This document shows, piece by piece, positions 46,601 to 56,019 of a DNA stretch of 64,000 nt. Under the pieces are notes generated by a model. It did not search any database and had not been told where the DNA came from. It saw only the letters and a list, made by a program, of their open reading frames with translations. The translations under genes were made by a program, and so were the position numbers. The stretch spans positions 1-64,000 of the forward strand of contig CAZQVB010000005.1 of NCBI GenBank assembly GCA_964596645.1, read 5' to 3'. The DNA comes from CAVQEK01 sp964596645. Its GTDB lineage: Bacteria > Bacteroidota > Bacteroidia > Cytophagales > Cyclobacteriaceae. Within the stretch, counting starts at the first letter, position 1, and every line of letters starts with the position of its first letter.

Positions 46601-46884
46601 AAACTTTAGCCATGCTTTACCGCTGAAAATTAGAGATTAATAAGGCTTTCACCACAGTGCATTTGCAGCGATTTCATACGGTAGATTACATGAGGGTGTG
46701 CGGCAGAAAGTGCGTAATATAAATGTAGCCCTGTCATACGAAGGATGAGCATGTACAAGTAACACAACAACAAATTAATTTGTAATCTAAAAGCTATACT
46801 TGTGTTATATTTTTAATGGAGTATTTTATTCGTTGAAAATTATTCATTCATTTGCCGTAATTATTAAAAACTCAAACAACGAAA

Positions 46885-47352
46885 ATGGAAACATTGACAC
46901 ATCATGATCTGGCACTGCCAGAAAGAAAAAGTATTGCGCTGGTGGCGCATGACTATAAAAAGAAAGACTTGATAGAGTGGGCAAAATACAACAGCGGCAC
47001 GCTGGCCCAGCACGACATATTTGCTACCGGCACCACGGGCGCACTGCTGGAGGCGGAGCTCGGCGTACCGGTGACTAAGCTAAAGAGCGGCCCACTCGGG
47101 GGCGACCAGCAGATAGGCGCTAAAATTGCCGAGGGTCAAATCGATTTTCTCATTTTCTTTTGGGATCCGATGGAGCAACAACCGCACGATCCTGACGTGA
47201 AAGCGCTCTTGCGCATCGCCATGGTGTGGAACATCCCCGTGGCTTGCAACCGCGCCACGGCCGATTATCTGGTGTCGTCGCCGCTGATGCGGGATGCGTA
47301 CAAAAAGTTTAACCCGAACTACGAGCAATACGAAAAGCGCGCTTTGTACTGA
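46885..47352 (+). CDS. mgsA: methylglyoxal synthase
   Basis: Converts dihydroxyacetone phosphate to methylglyoxal and phosphate, a bypass that relieves sugar-phosphate stress. The 155-residue protein has [19 protein letters not shown] with the substrate-binding Lys, [15 protein letters not shown] for the phosphate, [19 protein letters not shown] with the catalytic Asp, and [19 protein letters not shown]. All are diagnostic. The 284 bases upstream are AT-rich and hold a long A/T tract but no other gene. It stands alone, convergent with the OmpA-type gene. Confidence 0.97.
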   Translation: METLTHHDLALPERKSIALVAHDYKKKDLIEWAKYNSGTLAQHDIFATGTTGALLEAELGVPVTKLKSGPLGGDQQIGAKIAEGQIDFLIFFWDPMEQQPHDPDVKALLRIAMVWNIPVACNRATADYLVSSPLMRDAYKKFNPNYEQYEKRALY

Positions 47353-47356
47353 GATG

Positions 47357-47398
47357 GAAAAAAAATGACCGCAGTGGTGGCGGACTGCGGTCATGTAT
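47357..47398. terminator. bidirectional terminator between mgsA and the OmpA-type gene
   Basis: ATGACCGCAGT (47365-47375) pairs with ACTGCGGTCAT (47384-47394). Eight A precede it, giving a U-run on the minus strand, and GTATTTT follows on the plus strand. It separates two convergent genes and should work best for the minus strand. Confidence 0.85.
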
Positions 47399-47415
47399 TT
47401 TGGTGGCTACTGAGA

Positions 47416-48747
47416 TTATATTTTTACAAATTCCACGCGGCGATTGTTGGCTTTGCCTGCCAGCGTGGTATTGTCGCCGATGGGGCTGGCCTCACCTTTA
47501 CCATCGGTTTGCAGGCGCTCTTGTGCTATGCCATAGTCATCGATCAAGGCCTGCCTTACAGCAGCAGCACGAGACTGTGAGAGCTTCAGGTTCACGGCCT
47601 CATCGCCATCGCTATCGGTGTGGCCGATCACGCGCAGGTTGAGGGCAGGCTGCTCTTGCAAAGCCAGGGCGATCTGCCGTATCACGCCATAGGACTCTGG
47701 CTTGAGGCGGTCGGAGCCGGCGTCGAAAAGTATGCCATTGGTGGATACTTTACCGTCTTTGAGCAACTGGCTGCGCAGGTCAAGGCCACCTTCTGCAATC
47801 TTCAAATTTCTGATGAACACATCCTCTTTGCCGTCTTTAAACCCGTACGGCATGAACTTTAGATAACCTAATTTCGCATAGTTGGGCATCAATCGCGGTA
47901 CATCTACCTGCTTTTCGTCGTTGACCCACAGGCGCACGCGCTGCTTATTGACGGCAATGGAGATGTGCGGGCCTTTCATTATTTCCTCCCGTATATCGGT
48001 GGCAATGGTGTTAAATATGCGCGCGTCGCTGTCTTCACTCACATTATTGCTTACCTGAATACCAAATGCGCCGTATTGGCCGAAGGGCAATTCTAAATGC
48101 ACATAATCTTTTTCATGCGCCTGCAACTGCTTGTTATCGCTGAAACTGATGGTGAGATTGGCCACGGAACTTGTTCCTTTATCTATGCCACGTCCGAAAA
48201 GGTCAAATTCAATGGTATACTCATCGGGCAGTGTATAAGGCAAATCGGGTATATACATGGAGCTGCTCTTCATCATCAGCCATTTTTCTGAAGCATCGTC
48301 GAAGGTGACAATTTCGCCAGTACCGTCGGTATTCCATTTGGCGGGAAAGTCTCCAATGGCATCTTCAGAAAAATCTTCAAATACCATGATCTTATCGCCT
48401 GGCACGTAGTCAAATTTCGTATTGACCAAAAATTCACCCGGTGCGCTATCCATCACAGCCTCCTCCGCAGCGCCTCCAGTGGCGCCAGTGGCAGGATTAT
48501 GAGCAGGCCTGGTTTTTTGTTCTTGTACTTCTGGTGCATTTTCTTCTGCGGCATCGTCGCCACTTACTGCATCATCTACACCTTTCTCAACTTCGTCGAG
48601 ACCTTTGTCCATGGTTTTGTCAACCTTGCGGTTGATCCGGTCATTGACTTTTTTCTCGAGTTTCTTGCCCAGGTTGCCAAATTGAGCATGCAGTGGGGTT
48701 GTCAGGATCAGCATACACAGGCCGATCATTACGGTTATGGTTTTCAT
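47416..48747 (-). CDS. OmpA-family protein
   Basis: Exported envelope protein of 443 residues that probably ties the outer membrane to peptidoglycan. A signal peptide (ITVMIGLCMLILTTPLHAQ) leads to an acidic, charged coiled region (KKLEKKVNDRINRKVDKTMD, EKGVDDAVSGDDAAEEN). A middle beta-rich domain follows (YTIEFDLFGRGIDKGTSS), which looks like a jelly-roll or laminin-G-like fold. The C-terminal OmpA domain has GILFDAGSDRLKPES, VIGHTDSDGDEAVNLKLSQSRA and the NNRRVEF peptidoglycan-binding Arg motif. No N-terminal beta-barrel of the OmpA type is seen. It stands alone between mgsA and a small gene. Confidence 0.9.
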   Translation of the reverse strand: MKTITVMIGLCMLILTTPLHAQFGNLGKKLEKKVNDRINRKVDKTMDKGLDEVEKGVDDAVSGDDAAEENAPEVQEQKTRPAHNPATGATGGAAEEAVMDSAPGEFLVNTKFDYVPGDKIMVFEDFSEDAIGDFPAKWNTDGTGEIVTFDDASEKWLMMKSSSMYIPDLPYTLPDEYTIEFDLFGRGIDKGTSSVANLTISFSDNKQLQAHEKDYVHLELPFGQYGAFGIQVSNNVSEDSDARIFNTIATDIREEIMKGPHISIAVNKQRVRLWVNDEKQVDVPRLMPNYAKLGYLKFMPYGFKDGKEDVFIRNLKIAEGGLDLRSQLLKDGKVSTNGILFDAGSDRLKPESYGVIRQIALALQEQPALNLRVIGHTDSDGDEAVNLKLSQSRAAAVRQALIDDYGIAQERLQTDGKGEASPIGDNTTLAGKANNRRVEFVKI

Positions 48748-49012
48748 GATGTTGGTTTGAAGTTAGATTGTTTTTGGAACTGAACAAGTTAGCAGTCGCC
48801 TGGCAGACTTCATAATGCGCCAAACGCTATTTTCCGCTCTGTGTAGCGGCTGATCGAATGGTAACCTTTATGTGCCTGTTCACAATTGAAAAAAGATGTG
48901 TGCGAATTCGTACAATCCTCATGCTTCAATACATCGTATATGCACCAAAAGGGGCATTATAGCCCTTGGCATGTGTATTGTCTGCCAAAGGCAAACACAA
49001 TGTGACATTGCC

Positions 49013-49357
49013 ATGACGCAATTTTTTTTAGTCCTTTCCCGCATGTTCCGAACCCAACACCGCATTGTATTATTGGCGGGCGCAGCCCTGGCCGTTGTGA
49101 GTATAGCGGTTCTTCCTCCAACACCTTTTTCCGGTGCTTTCGGCAGAGCAGATCAATGGTCAGTGACCACTGTAGTGAAAAAAGATATGGCGAAGGATCT
49201 ACAACCTGTTTCCAAGGCGCATTACAATTTTCTTACTGCTTACTTCATGTCGAAGGGACGCGCGAGCGATAGCTCCGAAGCACACACACAGCGCAATACC
49301 GCGGTGTCCTTTGCCACATTGCCTCAGGCCTTCTCCAGAATATTTGCATTGAAGTAA
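49013..49357 (+). CDS. possible small exported or membrane protein
   Basis: An open frame of 114 codons from ATG 49013. It has a plausible hydrophobic segment (RIVLLAGAALAVVSIAVLPP) after a basic N-terminus (MTQFFLVLSRMFRTQHR), followed by a polar tail without recognisable motifs. The frame is open further upstream to 48896 but that part looks non-coding. It could be a small membrane-anchored protein or a chance frame; no related gene or operon partner supports it. The flanking bases (48748-49012 and 49358-49586) contain no other gene that I can support. Confidence 0.35.
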   Translation: MTQFFLVLSRMFRTQHRIVLLAGAALAVVSIAVLPPTPFSGAFGRADQWSVTTVVKKDMAKDLQPVSKAHYNFLTAYFMSKGRASDSSEAHTQRNTAVSFATLPQAFSRIFALK

Positions 49358-49401
49358 TTGCGCAAATACTGCGAATTGTTGACTTGCTGATCTTTACCAT
49401 T

Positions 49402-49483
49402 CCAGGTCAGGCGAACGTCACACTGTTTGTCTTAACCGGAAAGCTGGCCAAAACAATAATAATCCGACTGCCGTCTGACCTGG
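49402..49483. repeat. spaced inverted repeat upstream of apt
   Basis: CCAGGTCAG (49402-49410) is matched by CTGACCTGG (49475-49483); with one mismatch the match extends to about 12 bases. The 64-base spacing could form a long stem in a leader RNA or mark two operator halves. No known purine riboswitch core was recognised. Confidence 0.4.
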
Positions 49484-49586
49484 TCTGTGTTGCCGACTTA
49501 CCTGAAAATTGATGCACCCCCTGCCAGCTTTGCCCTTAGGCTAAAGCTCCATATATTTAGCCGCAGCCAATTTTTATCGCAGAGGC

Positions 49587-50114
49587 ATGGAACAATTCAT
49601 TAAAGAAAAGATAAGAAGCATAGCAGATTTTCCCGCTCCGGGCGTCGTGTTCCGCGACATCACCACGCTGCTGCAAGATGCCGACACATTGCGAAAAACA
49701 GCCGATGCGCTGCATGCACAGTGCCAGTCGCTCCCTGTAAGCAAGGTGGTTGGCATTGATTCGCGTGGGTTTATATTTGGAAGTATGCTGGCCGAGCGGC
49801 TCGGTGCCGGCTTTGTACCCGCCCGCAAAGCCGGTAAGCTCCCGTACAAGACGGTGCGACAATCGTACTCGCTCGAGTACGGCCACGACAGCATAGAAAT
49901 GCATGAAGACGCCATAAGCCCCGGAGAAAAAGTATTGGTGCACGACGATCTGCTGGCCACTGGAGGCACCGCGCGTGCTGCCTGCGATCTGGTGCAGCAA
50001 CTGGGCGGCGAAGTAGTGCAGGTTTCTTTTTTGATAGAGCTCACCTTTTTGCACGGACGCCAACAGCTGGTTGGTCTGCCTGTAGCATCGTTGGTACAAT
50101 ATGACAGCGAATGA
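49587..50114 (+). CDS. apt: adenine phosphoribosyltransferase
   Basis: Salvages adenine to AMP using PRPP. The 175-residue protein has the APT opening KIRSIADFPAPGVVFRDITTL, the base-binding segment VVGIDSRGFIFGSMLAERLG, FVPARKAGKLPY, and the PRPP loop EKVLVHDDLLATGGTARAA. All motifs are intact. A nucleoside-type transporter follows after 24 bases, so the two form a purine salvage operon. An inverted repeat lies upstream. Confidence 0.97.
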   Translation: MEQFIKEKIRSIADFPAPGVVFRDITTLLQDADTLRKTADALHAQCQSLPVSKVVGIDSRGFIFGSMLAERLGAGFVPARKAGKLPYKTVRQSYSLEYGHDSIEMHEDAISPGEKVLVHDDLLATGGTARAACDLVQQLGGEVVQVSFLIELTFLHGRQQLVGLPVASLVQYDSE

Positions 50115-50138
50115 CGCTGAAGGATAATAAACCGGGGT

Positions 50139-51329
50139 ATGATGCGGCCTAAAATAAGAGTACAACTGTCTGGCCTTATGTTTCTGCAGTATTTCGTGTG
50201 GGGCTGCTGGTACGTCACCATGAGCACCTACCTTGGCCAGACGCTCGGATTCAGTGGCACTGAAATAGGCCTGGCCTACAGCACACTAGCCATTTCTGCC
50301 ATGATTGCCCCTTTCTTCGTGGGGTTAATCGCCGATAAATATTTCGCCCTGGAGCGGGTACTGGGTGTGCTCCACCTGATTGGCGCCGTATTGCTTTACT
50401 TTGTAGCCCAGGCTGATTCTTTCTGGACGTTCTTCACTCTCATATTTCTATACAATCTCTGCTACACCCCCACCATTGCGCTCAGCAATTCCTTTTCTTT
50501 TAGTCAGATGCAAAATCCAGGCACCCAATTTCCTGGTGTGCGCGTACTGGGCACCATTGGCTGGATAGCCTCCGGGCTACTCGTTGGTTGGCTGGCCATA
50601 GAGGCACAAGCCATCTTTTTTGTATTAGCGGCAGGTTTCAGCCTGGTACTTGGCTTGTATTGTTTTACACTTCCACATGTGCCACCCAAGCCAAAAGAAG
50701 ATGTGGTGACAGATGCCTCCAAGCTGATAGGCCTTGACGCCCTCAAGCTGATGAAGGACAAGTCGTTTGCCATACTCATCATTTCCTCTTTCCTCATCAG
50801 CATACCCCTCATGTTTTATTACAGCTTTGCCAACCTTTTCCTCAACGAACTGGGATTGAACAATGCGGCCGGCAAAATGACCATGGGTCAGATGTCGGAA
50901 ATTTTATTTTTGATTCTCATGCCATTCTTCTTCCGGCATCTGGGCGTGAAGAAAATGATATTGATCGGCATGGCAGCATGGATAGCGCGATACCTGCTGT
51001 TTGCCCTCGGCGATGTAGGGCCACTGAGTTGGATGCTGTACGCGGGCATCATTCTGCACGGCATATGCTACGATTTCTTCTTCGTGACGGGGCAAATATT
51101 TGTTGACAAGCGTGCTCCGGCCAAGTTGCGCAGTTCAGCGCAGGGTCTCATCACTTTTGCCACGTATGGCGTGGGCTTCTTTGTAGGTACGCTGCTGTCT
51201 GGCTACACCGTCGATGCATTTGCCGTGTCGCAAGTGCAGCATCAGTGGCATTATATCTGGCTTGTGCCGGCTGCTTTGGCCGGATTGGTTACCGTGTTCT
51301 TTGCGGCATTCTTCCACAGCAAGGAGTGA
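50139..51329 (+). CDS. MFS transporter, nucleoside:H+ symporter type
   Basis: Inner-membrane importer related to NupG/XapB. The 396-residue protein has twelve predicted helices and opens VQLSGLMFLQYFVWGCWYVTM, matching the family. Other features are FFVGLIADKYFALERVLGVLHL (the MFS loop 2-3 region) and VRVLGTIGWIASGLLVGWL, found in nucleoside permeases. The segment HGICYDFFFVTGQIFVDKRAP is also characteristic. It lies 24 bases after apt, which supports a purine nucleoside or base substrate. It converges with the PP2C gene 5 bases away. Confidence 0.9.
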   Translation: MMRPKIRVQLSGLMFLQYFVWGCWYVTMSTYLGQTLGFSGTEIGLAYSTLAISAMIAPFFVGLIADKYFALERVLGVLHLIGAVLLYFVAQADSFWTFFTLIFLYNLCYTPTIALSNSFSFSQMQNPGTQFPGVRVLGTIGWIASGLLVGWLAIEAQAIFFVLAAGFSLVLGLYCFTLPHVPPKPKEDVVTDASKLIGLDALKLMKDKSFAILIISSFLISIPLMFYYSFANLFLNELGLNNAAGKMTMGQMSEILFLILMPFFFRHLGVKKMILIGMAAWIARYLLFALGDVGPLSWMLYAGIILHGICYDFFFVTGQIFVDKRAPAKLRSSAQGLITFATYGVGFFVGTLLSGYTVDAFAVSQVQHQWHYIWLVPAALAGLVTVFFAAFFHSKE

Positions 51330-51333
51330 GTGA

Positions 51334-52077
51334 CTAGTACGACTGAAGCGTCATCATAATGAGCGAATAATTGTCTTTGCTGTGTTGTTCGCACTGTTCT
51401 GCTACAGCTTTACACTTACTTTCGAGTGTATCGGTCTTAGCGAGCAATTGCAAAAGTCTGGTTTCGGGCACGCCTTCGAGTACGCCATCGGAACACAGCA
51501 GAAGCAGGTCATCGTTGCAAACATCAAAGTGCTTGTAGTGCTCCAGATTTGCGTGAGGCTGGCCCGGCCCTACCACCCTTGTCACCACGTTTTTCCAGGG
51601 AAAATCTTCGACCTCATCCTCTTTCAGCAATCCGGCATCAAGTCTCTCTTGCAGCAGCGAATGATCGCGTGATTTGAAAAGGATGTCGCCATTCCTGATC
51701 ATGTATGCCCTGGAATCGCCTGCCCAGGCAAAGTGAATGTAGTCGGCACTAAGAATGGCCACTACGATCGTCGTGCACATTTCGATGAGCAGTGGATTGT
51801 TAAGAGCGATTTTGTGCATCACATCTTCCGCCGCGTGAATGGCTTCATCTATGTGCCGCTCAGATATGCTGCTTGTAATGCTGCCAAGATATTGCCCTAC
51901 CGTATGCGCTACTGCCTTGGAGGCTATGGCACCACCGGGTGCACCACCCACGCCATCGCACACTATGAAACAGCCTTGAGGAGCACCGGAGATGTTTTCC
52001 GGAAATATGCTATCCTGATTTTCATGGCGCCTGCCCGTTTCATTCAGCGACAGCGCATGAAGTGCCCTAATCGCCAT
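51334..52077 (-). CDS. PP2C-family Ser/Thr protein phosphatase
   Basis: Cytoplasmic metal-dependent phosphatase. The 247-residue protein has all PP2C motifs: the NQDS metal site, FIVCDGVGGAPGGAIASKAV, HFAWAGDSRAYMIR, LLLLCSDGVLEG and HSKDNYSLIMM. No kinase gene lies beside it, so the substrate is unknown; in other phyla such enzymes counteract PknB-type kinases. The next gene upstream, an outer-membrane barrel, ends 6 bases before its start, so both are probably in one transcript. Confidence 0.94.
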   Translation of the reverse strand: MAIRALHALSLNETGRRHENQDSIFPENISGAPQGCFIVCDGVGGAPGGAIASKAVAHTVGQYLGSITSSISERHIDEAIHAAEDVMHKIALNNPLLIEMCTTIVVAILSADYIHFAWAGDSRAYMIRNGDILFKSRDHSLLQERLDAGLLKEDEVEDFPWKNVVTRVVGPGQPHANLEHYKHFDVCNDDLLLLCSDGVLEGVPETRLLQLLAKTDTLESKCKAVAEQCEQHSKDNYSLIMMTLQSY

Positions 52078-52082
52078 TGGGT

Positions 52083-52814
52083 TCAGAAGTTATAGCTAAC
52101 GCCAACAAGCGCGTAGTGTATGAGTGAGAAATTATACACTTCGTCATTGTCGGCGCCGCCTTCCAAAATGCGGTAAGCCGGCCTGATATGCCAGTTTTCT
52201 CCAAAATAAATGGGCAGGGCCAGTTCAAAATCGAAGGCTCTGCCCTGTGCCGATGCCAGCCCGTCGCCCTCCAGAAGAATATGCACACGATCTGAAAGCG
52301 CATATTTAGCATAGAGATTAATAATTGGCACGAAGCCAAAGTTTGATTTTCTGGCCTGTTCGTCCGGTTGCTCCACGTCGATGTAGGCATCGCGTATTTT
52401 GGCGGTGAACCCGGCCCCAAGGCGCCACTTGTCGCTGCGTACGAAGTCGTACCGGTAAGTGATGCGGTATGAATTAAACACATAGGTGAGATCGGTGGGG
52501 CTGCCGGCCGCGAAACTGCCTTCGTCAAAATCGACCTGCTGGTCGAACTGCCCTGTATAGTTCAGCTTGAGTGGGGCGTAAAGCACAAAAATATTGTGCC
52601 TGTTGTTGATGCGGTACCCTGCCCTGAGGCGAATCACAGCAGAACTATTGGGGTCGAGCGTTTCGTGGGCATTGAAATAGGTACCGTCATCGCCGGGTAT
52701 CCTGATTTTGTTGTACCCGGAAAATGCCGCGCCACCTTCTATGTCGAACATAAACTGGGAGAATGCGGGGGTGGAAAGGGCCAGGAGCAAAACAATGATC
52801 AAATTCTTATTCAT
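52083..52814 (-). CDS. outer-membrane beta-barrel protein of unknown function
   Basis: A 243-residue protein with a signal peptide (LIIVLLLALSTPAFSQ) and a mature part made of alternating beta strands, for example FMFDIEGGAAFSGYNKIRIPG, YRINNRHNIFVLYAPLKLNY and a terminal FSLIHYALVGVSYNF ending in Phe, as expected for an outer-membrane barrel. About ten to twelve strands are possible. No function can be read. It precedes the PP2C gene by 6 bases. Confidence 0.8.
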   Translation of the reverse strand: MNKNLIIVLLLALSTPAFSQFMFDIEGGAAFSGYNKIRIPGDDGTYFNAHETLDPNSSAVIRLRAGYRINNRHNIFVLYAPLKLNYTGQFDQQVDFDEGSFAAGSPTDLTYVFNSYRITYRYDFVRSDKWRLGAGFTAKIRDAYIDVEQPDEQARKSNFGFVPIINLYAKYALSDRVHILLEGDGLASAQGRAFDFELALPIYFGENWHIRPAYRILEGGADNDEVYNFSLIHYALVGVSYNF

Positions 52815-52923
52815 AGCTGGGTTGTTGGTTTTAACTTTTGAACCCCGAAAGCGAATGGGTTGTTTTGCCTTTGCCCTGCCTAATATTTCAATCCGGCTGT
52901 GGCCTACCCTTCTTTGCCAATGC

Positions 52924-55900
52924 TCATTTCATGGCCACATCCTTTTTCAACATACTGAGGTATTCCACCAGGTTTACCAGATCGTCTTGTGACATCACGC
53001 GGTGGAAGCCTGAAGTCATCAGGGAGTTCTCCAGTTCCTGCATGCTGGCAATATCACTTTGCCGGTAGGTGGAAGTGATGCCGCCCATTTTTTTCAGTAC
53101 TATCTCGTCATCCGTTCGGCTTGCAATGTAGCCTACGGCTGTTTCGCCGCTGGTGGTTTTTATCATATAGCCTTCATAGCCAAAGTTGATGCCCGCATCA
53201 GGATAAATAATGGCCGCATACAGCCCATCTCTCGAAAGCTTATCACCAATACTGGAGAGCTCCGGCCCAAAGTCGACGCCTATGCCCTGAGCGATGTGGC
53301 AAGTGGAGCAAAACTTATCGTATACCAATTTGCCCTGTGAGGCATCGCCCTTCATGGCTACCAGTTCGGTCACCGCCGGCAACTCACTTCCTTCGGGAAT
53401 ATCGAGGTAGCCTGAGGCAGCCTCGCGCACCGAACCTTTGATGGCCGTAAGCAGTGTGGTGGCAGCAGTAGTTTCCAGATCCGACGGCAGTAGCCCACGG
53501 TCCAGTACGGCAAGCAGGCTGTCTTCGGCCACCCAGCCCGTACCCATAGCTTTTACCGCCTTACGGCGAATGGCCATATTACGCTGGCTGTCCAGGGCCA
53601 CTTCTTTCATGCTGAGCCAGGCATCGTGCCCGCCCAGGTGCGTCATGGCAGACAGTGTGATGCCAACGACTTCTTCATCATTGCTCCTGAGCTTATTTTC
53701 AAAAAACGACAAGCCAGCCCATTGGTAAATGATGCGCACTGCTTCCTGCCCCATGCCGCTGTTGGGTTCTGTCATAAACAAGCGCTCGAGCTCGGGCACC
53801 TGGCTGGTCATGTTGTACCGGCGCACCCAGTCGATAAACTGGGGCGTACCTTTTACCAGGGCGAGGCTCTGGTCGAGTTGGCGTTGTAATGAGGGCGAGC
53901 TTTTTACTTTTTCTGCGCTTATATGGCTGAATACCAACCTTTGAATGGTGGACTTTTCCGGATGATCTGTCTGCGTCAGTTGCATTAAATATGCATCTTT
54001 AGAGGCATCTGCATGAAAATCGAATGCCCTGAAATAGCGCTCCATATTTTTGGCGCTGAGGGTGGTATCGGAAATAATCTTTGCCAGAAGCGGCAGTGCT
54101 TTCGGCGAACGCATTCGCCACACAATATCCCTGCCGGCCGGTGTATTCCACTGCTCGCCAACGGCCTGTAGCCAGGCGTTAAAAAATTCTTCTGCCCGCG
54201 GATCGGCTGCCAGGCCCAGGGCTTCCAGGTACCATCGGTCACCCGGCTTGTGCTGCAACGCCAGTGCAGTCCACAGCGCTGCGGCATCGGGTGAGGGCAG
54301 GTAGCGAAGCGCCACCAGAGCTTCCCGCAGCACCTGACGCGATGGGTCTTCAGTCAGCTGACGGATGTAGTCTGCCAGCCTGTCGGTGTGGTACAAGCGC
54401 GCCGCCCGCAAAGCGGCCATGCGCAATTCTACGCGATCGCTCTTCAAAGCTTTTTGCACATATTGATCGGTTTTTCCTTCCACACCGGCGAGCATAAATA
54501 GTGCACGGGCCTGCATTCGAGGGTTGTCGTGTTTCAGCAAGGCTGCCAGTGTGGGTTCTGCTTTTGTACCGAGTGCTTTCAGCTTTTCCTGCGCCAGGTA
54601 GCGTGTAGCCATATTCGGACTTTGTAATGCCTTCACAGCACTTTCCGCATCGTCGATGGAAGAAGCGTCGATTTTGTATTTACTGCCTTTGGGTGCTATG
54701 CGGTATATGCGGCCTTGTGCCTGATCGCCCATCTGATGACCGCCCACACCGGGGTCGTACCAGTCGGCGACAAATAGGGAGCCGTCGGGCGCCGCACACA
54801 CATCGACCGGACGAAACCAGGGATCGGCGGGATTGGACATGAGGGGCACTATATCGGCCATGTAGCCGCTGCCGACCGTTTGCACGGGGTAAGCCCGCAC
54901 CACATTGGGCCCCGGGTCGCAGTGGATCATCTGATTTTGAAAGACTTCGGGCAGCAGCTTGCCCTCATACACAATGAGGCCTGCCGGAGAGCCGGCACCT
55001 GTTTGCAACAAGTTGGGCACCACGCCGGGGTCGTTGAGGTGCCAATGCCGTAGAGGGATTTCTTCATGCATGCCAGTACGCCGTGTGCGCCAGCCTGCGC
55101 CGGTCATCTCGTCGGTGTAGCCGTAATTGCCATATTCCATTATGTAGTTTATCCGGGTGCCTTTGTTGCCGTCGTCGTCATTGTCCGACTGCCAAATGCT
55201 GCCGTAGGAATCTACGGCCAGTTCATAAGGATTGCGAAAATTATGTGCCAGCACCTCTAGTTCAGAGCCGTCCGGATTGCAGCGAAAGAGCATGGCCTGG
55301 TGAAAAGGTTTTCCATCGGCTTTGGCAGGCCTGCCGTGCACATCGGAAATGGCCTCTCCCCGACCGTCTATGATGCCCATGCCGGCGTTGCCGTAGTTGA
55401 AATACAATTTACCATCCGGCCCGTACACGATGGCATGGGCGCCATGGTCGTGCTGCTTGCCACCCAGCATGGAAAAGAGAATCTCCTTGTTGTCGGCTTT
55501 GTCGTCTCCATCCGTGTCGGTAAGTACGAATATGTGCGGACTTACCGACACCATCACCCGGCTGCCGAGCACCGCTATGCCCAGCGCCGCATTGATGTCC
55601 GTACCCTGATAAAATACTTTTTTGGTGTCCGCTTTGCCATCCCCGTCTTCATCCTCCAAAATCAATATGCGGTCGCCTTCAGCTTTTTCATCGTTGGCAG
55701 GGTTTAGCATGGGCCGGTAGTTGTAGGCCTCACACACCCACACCCGGCCACGGGCGTCTACGTCTATATTGGTGGGGTTGATGAGCATAGGCTCATGGGC
55801 AAACAGTGTGGCTTCCAGGCCTTCGTGCAGTTCCATACCCATCAGGGCATTTTCGGGCTTGCGTTTTTCTTCTTCCGACAGCGATGCAGGATCTGCCGGC

Positions 55901-56019
55901 GGCTGTTGTTGATGGCCGCAACCAAGCAGCCACAAAGTCAATAAAATGTACAATGAAAGGGGTATTGTTTTGAAGCAGATAGCACTAAAGCTTCGTCGGA
56001 TAAAAAAGAGTATCATCAT
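52924..56019 (-). CDS. lipoprotein with dehydrogenase-type beta-propeller, HEAT repeats and cytochrome c domain
   Basis: A 1031-residue exported protein of the PVC/Bacteroidota propeller-cytochrome type. The lipoprotein signal has lipobox WLLGC. Residues about 60-450 form a sugar-dehydrogenase-like propeller (INPTNIDVDARGRVWVCEAYN, ILEDEDGDGKADTKKVFYQG, NFRNPYELAVDSYGSIWQSD). About 470-880 are helical HEAT-like repeats (AVKALQSPNMATRYLAQEKL). The C-terminal cytochrome c domain has a single heme motif CSTCHIAQGIGVDFGPELS, with SLMTSGFHRVMS offering the Met ligand. Together these suggest periplasmic electron transfer from a carbohydrate-type substrate; the substrate is unknown. It is a single-gene unit. 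Confidence 0.88.
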   Translation of the reverse strand: MMILFFIRRSFSAICFKTIPLSLYILLTLWLLGCGHQQQPPADPASLSEEEKRKPENALMGMELHEGLEATLFAHEPMLINPTNIDVDARGRVWVCEAYNYRPMLNPANDEKAEGDRILILEDEDGDGKADTKKVFYQGTDINAALGIAVLGSRVMVSVSPHIFVLTDTDGDDKADNKEILFSMLGGKQHDHGAHAIVYGPDGKLYFNYGNAGMGIIDGRGEAISDVHGRPAKADGKPFHQAMLFRCNPDGSELEVLAHNFRNPYELAVDSYGSIWQSDNDDDGNKGTRINYIMEYGNYGYTDEMTGAGWRTRRTGMHEEIPLRHWHLNDPGVVPNLLQTGAGSPAGLIVYEGKLLPEVFQNQMIHCDPGPNVVRAYPVQTVGSGYMADIVPLMSNPADPWFRPVDVCAAPDGSLFVADWYDPGVGGHQMGDQAQGRIYRIAPKGSKYKIDASSIDDAESAVKALQSPNMATRYLAQEKLKALGTKAEPTLAALLKHDNPRMQARALFMLAGVEGKTDQYVQKALKSDRVELRMAALRAARLYHTDRLADYIRQLTEDPSRQVLREALVALRYLPSPDAAALWTALALQHKPGDRWYLEALGLAADPRAEEFFNAWLQAVGEQWNTPAGRDIVWRMRSPKALPLLAKIISDTTLSAKNMERYFRAFDFHADASKDAYLMQLTQTDHPEKSTIQRLVFSHISAEKVKSSPSLQRQLDQSLALVKGTPQFIDWVRRYNMTSQVPELERLFMTEPNSGMGQEAVRIIYQWAGLSFFENKLRSNDEEVVGITLSAMTHLGGHDAWLSMKEVALDSQRNMAIRRKAVKAMGTGWVAEDSLLAVLDRGLLPSDLETTAATTLLTAIKGSVREAASGYLDIPEGSELPAVTELVAMKGDASQGKLVYDKFCSTCHIAQGIGVDFGPELSSIGDKLSRDGLYAAIIYPDAGINFGYEGYMIKTTSGETAVGYIASRTDDEIVLKKMGGITSTYRQSDIASMQELENSLMTSGFHRVMSQDDLVNLVEYLSMLKKDVAMK

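Noticed and set aside
49358..49586. Purine riboswitch before apt
   Set aside because: No match to the three-way junction core of known purine riboswitches; only a spaced inverted repeat was found.
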